From: Planctomycetota bacterium
Lineage (GTDB): Bacteria > Planctomycetota > UBA1135 > UBA2386
Direction of reading: 5' to 3'
NCBI GenBank assembly: GCA_020848735.1
Contig: JADLHO010000036.1
Span: 1 to 44,267 of the forward strand
DNA length: 44,267 nt
Below the pieces are notes generated by a model. The model did not search any database. It worked only from the letters and a program-made list of their open reading frames with translations, and was not told the DNA's origin. The translations under genes and the position numbers were made by a program. Shown here piece by piece: positions 25,895 through 34,157 of this stretch (position 1 is the stretch's first letter; every line of letters starts with the position of its first letter).

Positions 25895-27145
25895 GTGACC
25901 CGCGCCACAGCTCCCGGTCCCGGCGGGACCACGTTCACGATCGACGACGAACTGCTCGCGCCCGACTTCGCGACCTCGGCGGCGTTGCCCGCATCCGCGC
26001 CGGTGCGCATCGCGTATGCCGCGGCCCACGTGGTGATGCGTCCCGAGTATGCGCGGCTCCCGCACTCGAGCGCATCGCCCGGCGATCCGTCGACGATCGC
26101 CGCGCACGTCGACCTCGAGGCCACGCTGGCGGTGCGGCGTCGGCTCGACGCCCTGGGCTTCGGCATCGCCGAGGCGATGGACACCGCGCAGCGCTTCGAG
26201 ATCGGCTGGCCGCTCGCCTCGCGCCTCATCGAGACCTGTGGCCGCGCGCAGCTCGCGCAGGGCTTCGTCGCCGGGGCTTCGGCCGACCACGTGTCGCCGC
26301 CCCGCGATTCCGCGGCGCTCGCGGCGGCGGTCGCCGAGCAATGCGGGCGGATCCGTTCGGCCGGAGGCACGCCCGTGATCCTGCCGATGCCCGCGCTGGT
26401 CGCGTGGGGAGTCGACGCGACGGTCTACGTCGACGTCTACCGCCGCATCGTCGAGGCCACGCAGGGCCCGCTCCTCGTCCACTGGCTCGGGCCGATGTTC
26501 CTCGCCGCGCTGCAGGGCTACTTCCCCGGGGACTCGTTCGATGCGGTCATGGACCTCGCGCCGACGCGCATCATCGGCTGCAAGCTCTCTCTGCTCGACG
26601 ACGCGTTCGAGCTCCGCGTGCGGCGGCGACTGCTGCCGCGGGGTCAGCTCGTGCTCACGGGTGACGACTTCCACTTCGGCACCCTGATGCTCGGTGGCCC
26701 CTTGCAGGGTGGCCCATTGCAGGGTGGCCGATTGCAGGGCAGCTCGGTGGAGGGTCGCGCGCGCTGGAACGGACGGGACGTCGCGTTCGGTGACTTCAGC
26801 CACGCGTTGCTCGGCATCCTGCTCGGCTGCGCGCGGCCCGCGAGCCTCGCGCTGCGGCTCCTCGCGCAGGGCGAGACCGATCGCGCGCGGGCGATCCTCG
26901 CGCGCTGCGAGCGGCTCGGTCAGCACGTCTTCGAGGCGCCGACCTCGGCCTACAAGGCGGGCCTCGCCCTGATCTCCTGGCTCGACGGTTGGCAGGACGT
27001 CTTCCTGCTCCCGAACCACGCCCAGCGGGCGCGCTCCGTCGATCACCACCTGCGCACGGCGCAGCTCGCCGCGGCGGCCGGCGTGTTCCGCGACGCGGCC
27101 TTCACCGCGGCGCGGCTGCGCGAGCTCGTCGCGCGCGGCGTTTGA
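25895..27145 (+). CDS. DUF993-family protein, predicted aldolase-like TIM barrel
   Basis: The 416-residue protein matches DUF993, a family related to dihydrodipicolinate synthase-type aldolases. Recognisable pieces are IAYAAAHVVMRPEY, LVHWLGPMF, RIIGCKLSLLDD, LTGDDFHFG and the C-terminal GLALISWLDGWQ. Lys near residue 231 (GCKLS) could be the Schiff-base residue, by analogy. An unusual Gly-Gly-Pro-Leu-Gln triplet repeat occupies residues 267-281. The GTG start is 9 nt after the SLC13 stop. The gene ends in TGA directly abutting the stop of the convergent thioredoxin gene. Confidence 0.82.
   Translation: MTRATAPGPGGTTFTIDDELLAPDFATSAALPASAPVRIAYAAAHVVMRPEYARLPHSSASPGDPSTIAAHVDLEATLAVRRRLDALGFGIAEAMDTAQRFEIGWPLASRLIETCGRAQLAQGFVAGASADHVSPPRDSAALAAAVAEQCGRIRSAGGTPVILPMPALVAWGVDATVYVDVYRRIVEATQGPLLVHWLGPMFLAALQGYFPGDSFDAVMDLAPTRIIGCKLSLLDDAFELRVRRRLLPRGQLVLTGDDFHFGTLMLGGPLQGGPLQGGRLQGSSVEGRARWNGRDVAFGDFSHALLGILLGCARPASLALRLLAQGETDRARAILARCERLGQHVFEAPTSAYKAGLALISWLDGWQDVFLLPNHAQRARSVDHHLRTAQLAAAAGVFRDAAFTAARLRELVARGV
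26693..26737 (+). repeat. 15-bp x3 in-frame tandem repeat inside the DUF993 gene
   Basis: Three 15-bp units (GGTGGCCCCTTGCAG and variants differing at one base) encode GGPLQ, GGPLQ and GGRLQ in a loop after the GDDFHFG motif. The length is a multiple of three, so changes keep the frame. Confidence 0.92.
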
Positions 27146-28951
27146 TCAGCGGAGCTTCATCGCCTTGGGCTGCGGCCTGGCCGCGAGCTCGTCGCGCTTC
27201 TTCTGATCCTGCACGGCCTGCTCGAGGATCGCGGCGTCGACCGCGATGCCGGCCTTCGCGAGCGCCGCGTCGAGCAGCACCTCGCCGTTCATGTAGCCCG
27301 AGACCGCGGCGACGAGCTTGCCCTCGCGGTCGATGACGAACTGCATCGGGATGCCCGAGACGCCGTAGAGCTTGCGCGAGGCGCGCTCGAGGCCGCGCTC
27401 GAGGGGATCGTGCGCGAAGACGATGTCGGGGTAGTTCATCTGGTTCGCACGCACCCAGGTCTCGAACTTCGCGCGCTCGTCGCTCGTGCACGAGGCGACG
27501 ATGACGACGCCCTGCTCGCCGTAGGTCTCCGCGACCTTCTGCACGTGCGGCAGCGCCGCCATGCACGGCCCGCACCAGGTCGCCCAGAAGTCGAGCACGA
27601 CGACCTTGCCGCGCAGGGCGTCGAGTGCGACCGGCTTGCCCTCGACGTCGGTCATCGCGAAGAGCGGCGCCGGCCCACCCAGGGCGATCGGCTCGACCTT
27701 CGGCTCCGCTTCGCGCGGCTTGGGTGGCATGAACGCCTCCGGCGGGGCGACCTTCGTCGGCATGTCCTCGGGCTCGAGCTTCACCCCGGCGCGGAGCAGC
27801 AGGTTGGCGAGACCGTCCTGCCAGCCGTTGCCGAGCCGGAACGACCCGACCATGCGGCCTTCGGCATCGACCACGAACCAGACCGGCATCGCCGGGAGCA
27901 TGTTGCCGCGGAAGAAGCGGCGCATGACGGTGCGCGCATAGAAGGCTTCGCGCGTCTCCATGTCGGCGGGCGGCTCGGTCTCGGGGAGCTTGCCGGCGGG
28001 ATCGTGCGCGACCGAGAAGCTGCGCGCATCGCCGTGCTCGCCGAGCCACGCGTCGAACTCCTCGCGCGTGCTCAGGACCATGAGGCCGAGCGTGCGCACG
28101 CCATAGCGCGCGTGGCGCGCGGCGATCGCCTCGATCTGCGGCGTGGGGAAGATCTCGGCCCAGGCCATGCCGACGATCGTCGGCTTGCCGCGCAGGGTGT
28201 TGCTCGCGAACGGTTGACCGTCCTCGCCGGTCAGCGTGAACTCGGGGATGGGATCACCGCAGTTCACGCTGCCGAACATCGGCGCGAAGGTCGGGGGCGG
28301 ATTGCGCAGGAGCTCGGCCTCGCGTGCCGCGGCCTCGCGTGCGCTCTTCTCGATCTGCTCCTCGCCGCGCTTGCTGAGCGCGGCGTCGATCGGCACGCCG
28401 GCGCGCGCGAGCCCGGCCTCGAGGCGGGCGTCGTCGTCCTCGTGGCCGACCATCGTGAGCGCGATCCTCCCGTCGCGGCCGATGACGAACTTCGTCGGCA
28501 GGCCCGTCACGCCGTAGAGCATGCGCGACGCGCGGCGCTCGAAGTCCTTGCTGCTGCGATCGAAGGGGTCGCAACCGAACACGAGACCGGGGTACTTCGC
28601 GGCGTTGGCGGCGACCCAGCTGTCGAACTTCGCGCGCGAGTCGCTCGTGCAGATCGCCAGCACCACGACGCCCGAGTCGGCGTGCGCCGCGCCGATGCCG
28701 CCGACGTGCGGGAACGACGCGATGCAGGGCCCGCACCAGGTCGCCCAGAAGTCGAGCACCACGACCTTGTCGCGGTATTCGGCGAGGCGGACCTCGCGGC
28801 CCGTCGCGTCGAGCCACGCGAAGTCGGGCGCGACGGCGCCCTCGCGGAGCGTCGGCGGGGCGTCCTGCGCAGGGAGCTGCAGGTGGACAGCGGCGATCGT
28901 TGCGAGCAGGAAGCCCGCGCGAGGAAGAGCCATCGAGAAGGTCGGGTGCAT
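27146..28951 (-). CDS. Exported triple thioredoxin-fold protein (TlpA-like)
   Basis: The 601-residue protein has a signal peptide (residues 8-28, cleavage near LPAQD) and three thioredoxin-like domains. Domains 1 and 3 carry FWATWCGPC with Cys73/Cys76 and Cys460/Cys463 and are near-duplicates, including CTSDxRAKF and RKLYGVSGIP-type segments. The middle domain (about 235-400) keeps the AhpC/TlpA fold but has no Cys pair (AEIFPTPQ), so it cannot do thiol exchange. It probably acts in disulfide reduction or cytochrome maturation outside the cytoplasm. An alternative start is 28933. Confidence 0.88.
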   Translation of the reverse strand: MHPTFSMALPRAGFLLATIAAVHLQLPAQDAPPTLREGAVAPDFAWLDATGREVRLAEYRDKVVVLDFWATWCGPCIASFPHVGGIGAAHADSGVVVLAICTSDSRAKFDSWVAANAAKYPGLVFGCDPFDRSSKDFERRASRMLYGVTGLPTKFVIGRDGRIALTMVGHEDDDARLEAGLARAGVPIDAALSKRGEEQIEKSAREAAAREAELLRNPPPTFAPMFGSVNCGDPIPEFTLTGEDGQPFASNTLRGKPTIVGMAWAEIFPTPQIEAIAARHARYGVRTLGLMVLSTREEFDAWLGEHGDARSFSVAHDPAGKLPETEPPADMETREAFYARTVMRRFFRGNMLPAMPVWFVVDAEGRMVGSFRLGNGWQDGLANLLLRAGVKLEPEDMPTKVAPPEAFMPPKPREAEPKVEPIALGGPAPLFAMTDVEGKPVALDALRGKVVVLDFWATWCGPCMAALPHVQKVAETYGEQGVVIVASCTSDERAKFETWVRANQMNYPDIVFAHDPLERGLERASRKLYGVSGIPMQFVIDREGKLVAAVSGYMNGEVLLDAALAKAGIAVDAAILEQAVQDQKKRDELAARPQPKAMKLR

Positions 28952-29049
28952 CGGCGCAGCGAAGGAGACCGGTTTCGTCCGCGAGTTGCCATCCCTCGGC
29001 GAGTCGACGGCGTCGGATTGGCTTCTTGGTGCAATCGCGGGCGATTGCC

Positions 29050-29055
29050 TATCCT
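29050..29055 (+). promoter_or_regulatory. TATCCT -10-like box before the secreted hypothetical gene
   Basis: TATCCT is 84-105 nt before the candidate ATGs at 29140 and 29161, in the divergent gap 28952-29160. Here the transcript would have an ordinary leader. Confidence 0.3.
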
Positions 29056-29160
29056 GGGCGACGCGCCGGCGACGGAACGGGCAGGGCTCCGGGTGATCGG
29101 TGGCCCGTGGACGCAGCTTGGATCCGCGACCCGTTCCCGATGCGGCGCTTCGGATCCGTC

Positions 29161-30177
29161 ATGCTCACTCGCAACACGCTCGTCGCGCTCTCTCTCCTCG
29201 CGCTCGGCACCGCGCTCAGCGCCCAGACTCCGTCGTACGCGCTCTGCCGCGCCTCGTCCTTCGCCACGGCCGGTGGCCTCTCTTTGGCCGGCGGCGAACT
29301 CCTCAGCGCCTTCCCGCCCGAGATCGTGCGCGGGCTCGGTGGGGCTCGTTGTGCCTGCACCCTCACGGGTATGCGCTGCGTCGTGCAGGCCAGGCCCTCG
29401 GCCTCGCCGACGCCGATCGACTTCGTGCTGCGCCGCGGCGACAGCGTCGCCGGTCCGGCGACGGGTGCCGCGGGGCTGCTCCTCGCGATCCCCCAGCAGG
29501 TCCCCGCGAGCGCGGTCGAGATGGCCTGGCTCATCACGGCCCAGTTCGCGACCCCGCTCGAGATCGGCTGCTCGGAGTTCCTCGCCGCCGGCATCACGAT
29601 CCCCGCGGCGAGCGCGGCCGTGCTCTCGATCTACCTCCAGGGCGCCGTGAATGCCGGGCTGCTCTCGCATCCCGCGAGCCCTTCCCAGGTCTGGGACATC
29701 CCCGCGGGCGCGAGCGCGGCGCGTCGCCATGCGCCGATGGCCGCATTGCGCGTCGAGCTGCTGACCGACAGCAGCGTGCTCGACTTCGGCGCGGTGAGCG
29801 GCGGCATTCCGACGCAGTTCGGCCTCGGGGGCGTCCTGCCCGACACGACACGCAGCGGCGCGGCCTCGCTCGGACTCGCCTTGAGCATCACCGCGCGCGC
29901 GCAGACGGCGATCGGTGCCGTCGTGCTGGTCTCGCGTGGCTTCGATCCCAGTCCCTTCACCGTGCCCGGGATCGTCGACGACTGCATCCTGCTCGACCGC
30001 GCGACGATGATCCCCGACACCTTCGCGCTGACGCGCCCGAGCGGTGTGCCCCTCGAGTTCATCGCGTCGGCGACCAACCTCCTGCCCGCGGGACTCGGGT
30101 TGCAGTTCAGCTTCCAGGCGATCGTCTTCGGGGCGCGTTACACGGCGACGAACGCGCTGGGCGTGACGCTGCGCTGA
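29161..30177 (+). CDS. Secreted beta-rich hypothetical protein
   Basis: The 338-residue protein has a signal peptide (MLTRNTLVALSLLALGTALSAQ, cleavage after Ala-Gln). I recognise no enzyme domain. The mature part is Ala/Gly/Leu-rich with few charges and likely beta-strands. Two close Cys residues (ARCACTLTGMRC) sit near residue 62. The last 30 residues (LGLQFSFQA, then NALGVTLR) resemble the end of the M28 peptidase at 18907, which may be a shared C-terminal domain common in secreted proteins of this organism. A start at 29140 would add seven residues. Confidence 0.65.
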   Translation: MLTRNTLVALSLLALGTALSAQTPSYALCRASSFATAGGLSLAGGELLSAFPPEIVRGLGGARCACTLTGMRCVVQARPSASPTPIDFVLRRGDSVAGPATGAAGLLLAIPQQVPASAVEMAWLITAQFATPLEIGCSEFLAAGITIPAASAAVLSIYLQGAVNAGLLSHPASPSQVWDIPAGASAARRHAPMAALRVELLTDSSVLDFGAVSGGIPTQFGLGGVLPDTTRSGAASLGLALSITARAQTAIGAVVLVSRGFDPSPFTVPGIVDDCILLDRATMIPDTFALTRPSGVPLEFIASATNLLPAGLGLQFSFQAIVFGARYTATNALGVTLR

Positions 30178-30203
30178 TTCCGGCACGGCGCCGGCGCCCG
30201 CGT

Positions 30204-33200
30204 TCAGAGCTCGAGATCGATCTCGAGCCGGCGTCCGGGCAGGAGCTGCTCACGGCGTGCGAGACCCGGTGCCGAGAGGAAGCCTCCGTCGTCGGCCCGG
30301 ATGAGGACGGGACCCGCGGGGAGCGTGAAGGTCGCGACGCCCGTCTCGTCGCTGCGCAGGTATTGCTGCGAGCCCCGGCGCATGAAGGTCTCGTCGTCGC
30401 TCGGTGCCGGCTCCGCGGCCGTCCAGACGAAGACGAAGACGCGCGCCGCGGCGAGGGCCTGCGCGTCGCGCCGCACGCGGACCTGCAGGGTCGCCGCCGT
30501 GGGCCGCACGATGCGCAAGCGCTCGTTCGCCGGCACGCCCAGTTCGATGGGCAAGGTGCCGCCATCCGCGAAGGTCGCGCTGCCCCTCAGAGTGCCGGGC
30601 CGGAAGGGCCCGATGCGGACGAGGCCGTTCGCGTCCGAGCTGCCGCGGAACCGCGCGGTCGGGGAGGAGGGGTCTCCGTTCGCCGCCGTCCAATCGAGTT
30701 CGACGCGGGAGGCCAATGCCGTGCCGCGCTCGTCGACGATCTCGAGCTCCGCTTCGAGCTCGCCGAGCTCGAGCGTGGTGCTGAGTGCGGTCACCGGGCC
30801 CGTGGCGTCGGGCGTGAACTCCGCGAGGAGGCCGCCGTGATGCACGACGAGCTCCGCGTCGAAGGGCCCGCCGAAGGCGAGCGGATGACCGGCCACGAGG
30901 CGGAAGGCGCCGTCGGCATCGCAGCGCGCGAGGCGTGTCCCGAGCCGGACGAGTGCGCCCGGGACGGGCCGCGTGCCGGAGAGCACCCGTCCATCGATCA
31001 CGGCGGCGACGCTCGAGGCGCGGAGATCCAGCCAGGTCGTCTGCCCCGCGGCGATCTCCGCGACACCGAGTGCCTGCGGCGCGACCGTCTCGTCGGACGA
31101 GAAGCTCGCGACGACGTAGCGCGCAGGCGCGAGGCCCGGGAAGGTGACGAACGCGTCGTCCGTGATCGCGAGCATCGTCGGTCGCGATTCGCCTTCGCGC
31201 GTCACGCCGAGATAGGTCACGTCGCGCGCGGCGACCTGGAGCGCGCCGGCCGGGACGAGTGCGTGGGTCAAAGCGACGGCCTCGCCCTCGCGCAAGGGCA
31301 CGGCCTGGCGGCGATCGAAGGACAATCCCGGCGCCGCGACCTCGACGCGCCACTCGCCGGCGACGAGTCCCGTGATCGCATAGCGACCCTGCTCGTCGGT
31401 GACCGCAATGCGGTGGGACAACGGATCGGAGGGCAGGTTCTCGTAGGGCCCGTCGAGGCGCCAGACCTGGGCGCCGTGCAGCACGAAGCCCGCGGGGAAG
31501 TTGCTCGTCCGCGGTGCGAGCACGGCGCGCACGCGGGCGCCCTGCACGGGACGGCCTTCGGAGTGCACCTCGCCGCGCAGCGCGGCGCCGGCGCAGACCT
31601 CGAGTTCGAGCTCCGTCGTCTCCCGCGCGCGCACGACGGCGATCGGCATCGCGATCGAGTTCGGCAAGGGCTCGGTGCCGAAGACGAGCGGACGGGTCAC
31701 GAGACGCGCGCCGTGCGGGGACGCGAGCGGCGCATCGAGCGAGATGCCGTAGGCGCCCGCGGGGAGATCGGCGATCTCGAGGCTCTCGCCGTCCAGCGCG
31801 TGCAAGCTGCTGTGCCCTTCGGTCGCGTAATAAGACTGCAGGGACGTGAACGCGTGGAGCGCGAGGCGCGCGCCGCGCAGTCGTTCGCCCGGGAGTCCGC
31901 GGAAACGCACGTGGAGCCGACCCGGTGCATCGAGGACGAGACGGAGCGCTGTGGCACGCGCCCCAGGCCAGGGCTTCAGGGCCGTGCGGCCGTCGGGTGA
32001 GCGCGCGATCACCATGCCGCTCGCAGGTGCGCCGGTCGCCGCATCGGGAAGGACGAACTCGCCCTCGCCCCGCTCGTCGCTGAGCGCGCTCAGCATGGCC
32101 CGATCCGTGGCGACACCGCCGAAGAGCTCGGCCTGCACGCCGGCGATCGGCGCATTGCTGCCGTCGACGGTGATGAAGCGCAGTGGCGACCGCGGTGCCG
32201 TGGCTTCGAGCACGAGCACGCAATCCTCGGCCTCGCGCGCGGGCGCGGCAAAGGCGATGCGGCGCGCGCTGGTGTCGCCGGATTGCGCGGTGACCCGGAC
32301 CGGCCCGCTCGCGAACGCGCACTCGAATGCGCCCTGTGCATCGCTGCGGAGGCGCCGGATCTCGCTGCGGTCCTCGGCGATGTGCAACCCGGGCGGCAGC
32401 GCCCCGAGCCAGGGTTCGACTTGGACCTCGGCGTCGGCCGCGGCCTTGCCGTCGGCGCCGAGCACCACTCCGCGCACGATGCCTTCGGCTCGGATCGCGT
32501 CGTGCTGCGCCACCACCGAGCGGAGGTCGAGCGCCGCCGGCTTCGCGGGCTCGCGTGGCGGCGGCGCATCCTGCGTCGCCGGAACCGGCGCCGGTGCGTC
32601 GTCGCCGTCGATCCCGCCGCCGGAGGCGAGCGGAGCGCGGTCCGCAGACGCCGTCGTGGGCGGGGAACCCGCTCGGAACCCGACGGCGATCGCCACGGCG
32701 ATCAGGACGAGGGCGACGAGGGGCATCGCGAGGTTCTTCATGACGAGTACGACGGAGCCGAGGGCCGTCTCGTGGATGGTGAGGCGGGCGAGCGGTGCGA
32801 GCGCCAGACGCCAGACCTCGCGGCCGCCGGGTTCGGTGTCGTCCAATCGCGTGCGGAGTCGTTCGAGCCCGCGCGCGAGGCGCGTGCGCACGGTGGCCCC
32901 CGGCAATCCGAGCCTCAGCGCGATCGCCTTGGGCTCGAGGCCCTCCCAATAGCGGAGCAGCAGGACCTCGCGGAAGGGCTCGTCCAGGGCGAGCACGGCG
33001 CGCACGACCCGCTCGCGGAGCTGTTCCATCTCCAGGACGCGGTCCGGCGAGAGCTCCTGCTCGCGCGCACTCGCGCGACTCTCGCGCAGCGCGCGTCGTC
33101 CTTCGTCGCGGCGTCGATTGGACGCGATCCGCCGCGCCAGCGTCGCGAGCCAGCCGCGCGGCGACTCGCCGTGCCTCGGCGGCGAGCGCAGGGTCGCGAG

Positions 33201-33338
33201 CCAGACCTCCTGCGCCAGATCGTCGGCGTGTGCGGGATTGGCGCAGAGCTCCGCGGCCAGCTCGCGCAGGAACTGCGCGTGGCGGAGGAGTTCGACCAGG
33301 GTGGGATGCGCGTCGCGGCTCACGTCGGTCCCCTTCAT
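30204..33338 (-). CDS. ECF sigma factor fused to a transmembrane carboxypeptidase-regulatory-like sensor
   Basis: The 1044-residue protein begins with a full ECF sigma factor. Region 2 is about residues 15-80 (ADDLAQEVWLATL, then PRGWLATLARRIASNRRR) and region 4 about 112-165 (LDEPFREVLLLRYWEGLEPK, LPGATVRTRLARGLERLR). A transmembrane helix follows at about 201-221 (KNLAMPLVALVLIAVAIAVGF), then a Pro-rich linker and roughly 780 exported residues with several carboxypeptidase-regulatory-like beta domains (RGVVLGADGKAAADAEVQVE, RGEVHSEGRPVQGARVRA, DGRVLSGTRPVPGALVRLG). It joins sensor and sigma factor in one chain. The start at 33338 (or GTG at 33341) is chosen by the sigma N-terminus; the frame stays open to 34259 through a CTTC repeat but that part does not look coding. 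Confidence 0.88.
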   Translation of the reverse strand: MKGTDVSRDAHPTLVELLRHAQFLRELAAELCANPAHADDLAQEVWLATLRSPPRHGESPRGWLATLARRIASNRRRDEGRRALRESRASAREQELSPDRVLEMEQLRERVVRAVLALDEPFREVLLLRYWEGLEPKAIALRLGLPGATVRTRLARGLERLRTRLDDTEPGGREVWRLALAPLARLTIHETALGSVVLVMKNLAMPLVALVLIAVAIAVGFRAGSPPTTASADRAPLASGGGIDGDDAPAPVPATQDAPPPREPAKPAALDLRSVVAQHDAIRAEGIVRGVVLGADGKAAADAEVQVEPWLGALPPGLHIAEDRSEIRRLRSDAQGAFECAFASGPVRVTAQSGDTSARRIAFAAPAREAEDCVLVLEATAPRSPLRFITVDGSNAPIAGVQAELFGGVATDRAMLSALSDERGEGEFVLPDAATGAPASGMVIARSPDGRTALKPWPGARATALRLVLDAPGRLHVRFRGLPGERLRGARLALHAFTSLQSYYATEGHSSLHALDGESLEIADLPAGAYGISLDAPLASPHGARLVTRPLVFGTEPLPNSIAMPIAVVRARETTELELEVCAGAALRGEVHSEGRPVQGARVRAVLAPRTSNFPAGFVLHGAQVWRLDGPYENLPSDPLSHRIAVTDEQGRYAITGLVAGEWRVEVAAPGLSFDRRQAVPLREGEAVALTHALVPAGALQVAARDVTYLGVTREGESRPTMLAITDDAFVTFPGLAPARYVVASFSSDETVAPQALGVAEIAAGQTTWLDLRASSVAAVIDGRVLSGTRPVPGALVRLGTRLARCDADGAFRLVAGHPLAFGGPFDAELVVHHGGLLAEFTPDATGPVTALSTTLELGELEAELEIVDERGTALASRVELDWTAANGDPSSPTARFRGSSDANGLVRIGPFRPGTLRGSATFADGGTLPIELGVPANERLRIVRPTAATLQVRVRRDAQALAAARVFVFVWTAAEPAPSDDETFMRRGSQQYLRSDETGVATFTLPAGPVLIRADDGGFLSAPGLARREQLLPGRRLEIDLEL

Positions 33339-33556
33339 CACCGCGGGGCCGTCCCGCGTTCCCGGGAAATGGGATCCGGGGCGAGGAACACGCGGCGGGG
33401 CGCGGAGCTTGACGCGACCCGGAGCGCGCCACAAGCTGCGCCGCGACCCCCGGAGATCAGGAGTGTGTGCTTTGGACTCGAAACCAGGCGATCGTGAGAG
33501 GCCCCGCGAGCTCCGGTACACCGCGGAAGCCGATCCTGGTCCGCTCGCATCGAGCG
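33339..33556. other. Divergent intergenic region between two sigma-factor genes
   Basis: This stretch separates the leftward sigma-sensor fusion (start 33338) from the proposed upstream start of the rightward sigma gene (33557). I saw no convincing promoter pair, hairpin or small gene in it. Confidence 0.6.
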
Positions 33557-33701
33557 ATGCGGCTCCGGAGGCCGAGCGCGGAAGGAAGGAAGGAAGGAAG
33601 GAAGGAAGGAAGGAAGGAAGGAACAACTCGCGTCGCAGACAATCGGGCTCAGGGATTGCGCCTCGAACCAGCGCGAGTTCAGAGCTCTGATCCGGCGCAT
33701 C
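33557..33701 (+). other. 5' part of the sigma gene, out of frame at the current repeat number
   Basis: ATG 33557 opens a frame (MRLRRPSAEGRKEG) that enters the GGAA tract. With the tract as sequenced, this frame stays out of phase with the sigma domain and ends at 34231 without sigma homology. In the sigma frame, sequence immediately before GTG 33702 reads NQREFRALIRRI, which looks like region 2.1 of an ECF factor, yet this frame has no ATG, GTG or TTG between its stop at 33495 and 33702. Removing one 4-bp unit joins ATG 33557 to the sigma frame. No strong Shine-Dalgarno precedes 33557. Confidence 0.55.
33580..33623. repeat. (GGAA)11 tetranucleotide microsatellite
   Basis: A perfect 44-bp tract of eleven GGAA units. 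Tetranucleotide tracts of this length in bacteria are classic slipped-strand switches. It lies between an upstream ATG and the coding frame of a sigma factor. Confidence 0.97.
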
Positions 33702-34157
33702 GTGGCCAGGGTCGTTCGGTGTCCCGGCAGGCGGCAGCAGGTGGAGGACAGCCTCTGGGACGCGCTGGTCGACGCCTGTCTCGCGAATCGCCCACCGACC
33801 ACGGGTTTCTCCGGCTGGCTGCGCGGCGTCGCCCGTCGCCTGAGCTTCGGTCGCAGAAAGCGCGATCTGCTCGTCCTGCCCTTGGACTTCGATCCCGCGG
33901 CGGATCGCCTCGACCCAATGGAACCGAGCCCCCGCTCGGAATGGCCGAAGGAGCTGCTGCTGGCGCTGCAACGCATGGCCCCACGACAGCGGGCGGCCTG
34001 CGAGGCGTTCCTCGAACTCCGCTCCATCGAGCACGCCGGATTGGCAATCGGCATGTCGAAGCAGAATGTCCATCGCGCCATCCGCCGGCTGCTGCTCCTC
34101 ATCCAGGCCTCGAACCCCGAAGCCGGAGAGCCGCCTGGCGGAGATGGCCTGTCTTGA
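33702..34157 (+). CDS. ECF-like sigma-70 factor, possibly phase-variable
   Basis: From GTG 33702 the protein has 151 residues. Region 2 is recognisable (RRQQVEDSLWDALVDACL, then GFSGWLRGVARRLSF) and region 4 near the end has a helix-turn-helix (LALQRMAPRQRAACEAFL, then GLAIGMSKQNVHRAIRRL). The first helix of region 2 seems to lie upstream of the GTG, in the same frame, reaching into the GGAA tract. The GTG-started form would therefore be N-terminally clipped. It is divergent from the sigma-sensor fusion and 156 nt upstream of the module B genes, which it may control. No anti-sigma factor gene is nearby. Confidence 0.72.
   Translation: MARVVRCPGRRQQVEDSLWDALVDACLANRPPTTGFSGWLRGVARRLSFGRRKRDLLVLPLDFDPAADRLDPMEPSPRSEWPKELLLALQRMAPRQRAACEAFLELRSIEHAGLAIGMSKQNVHRAIRRLLLLIQASNPEAGEPPGGDGLS

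Noticed and set aside
30187..30198. GGCGCCGGCGCC palindrome between the convergent genes ending at 30177 and 30204 as a terminator
   Set aside because: It is a perfect palindrome with no loop and no T-run, so it does not fit an intrinsic terminator; such runs are expected by chance at this base composition.
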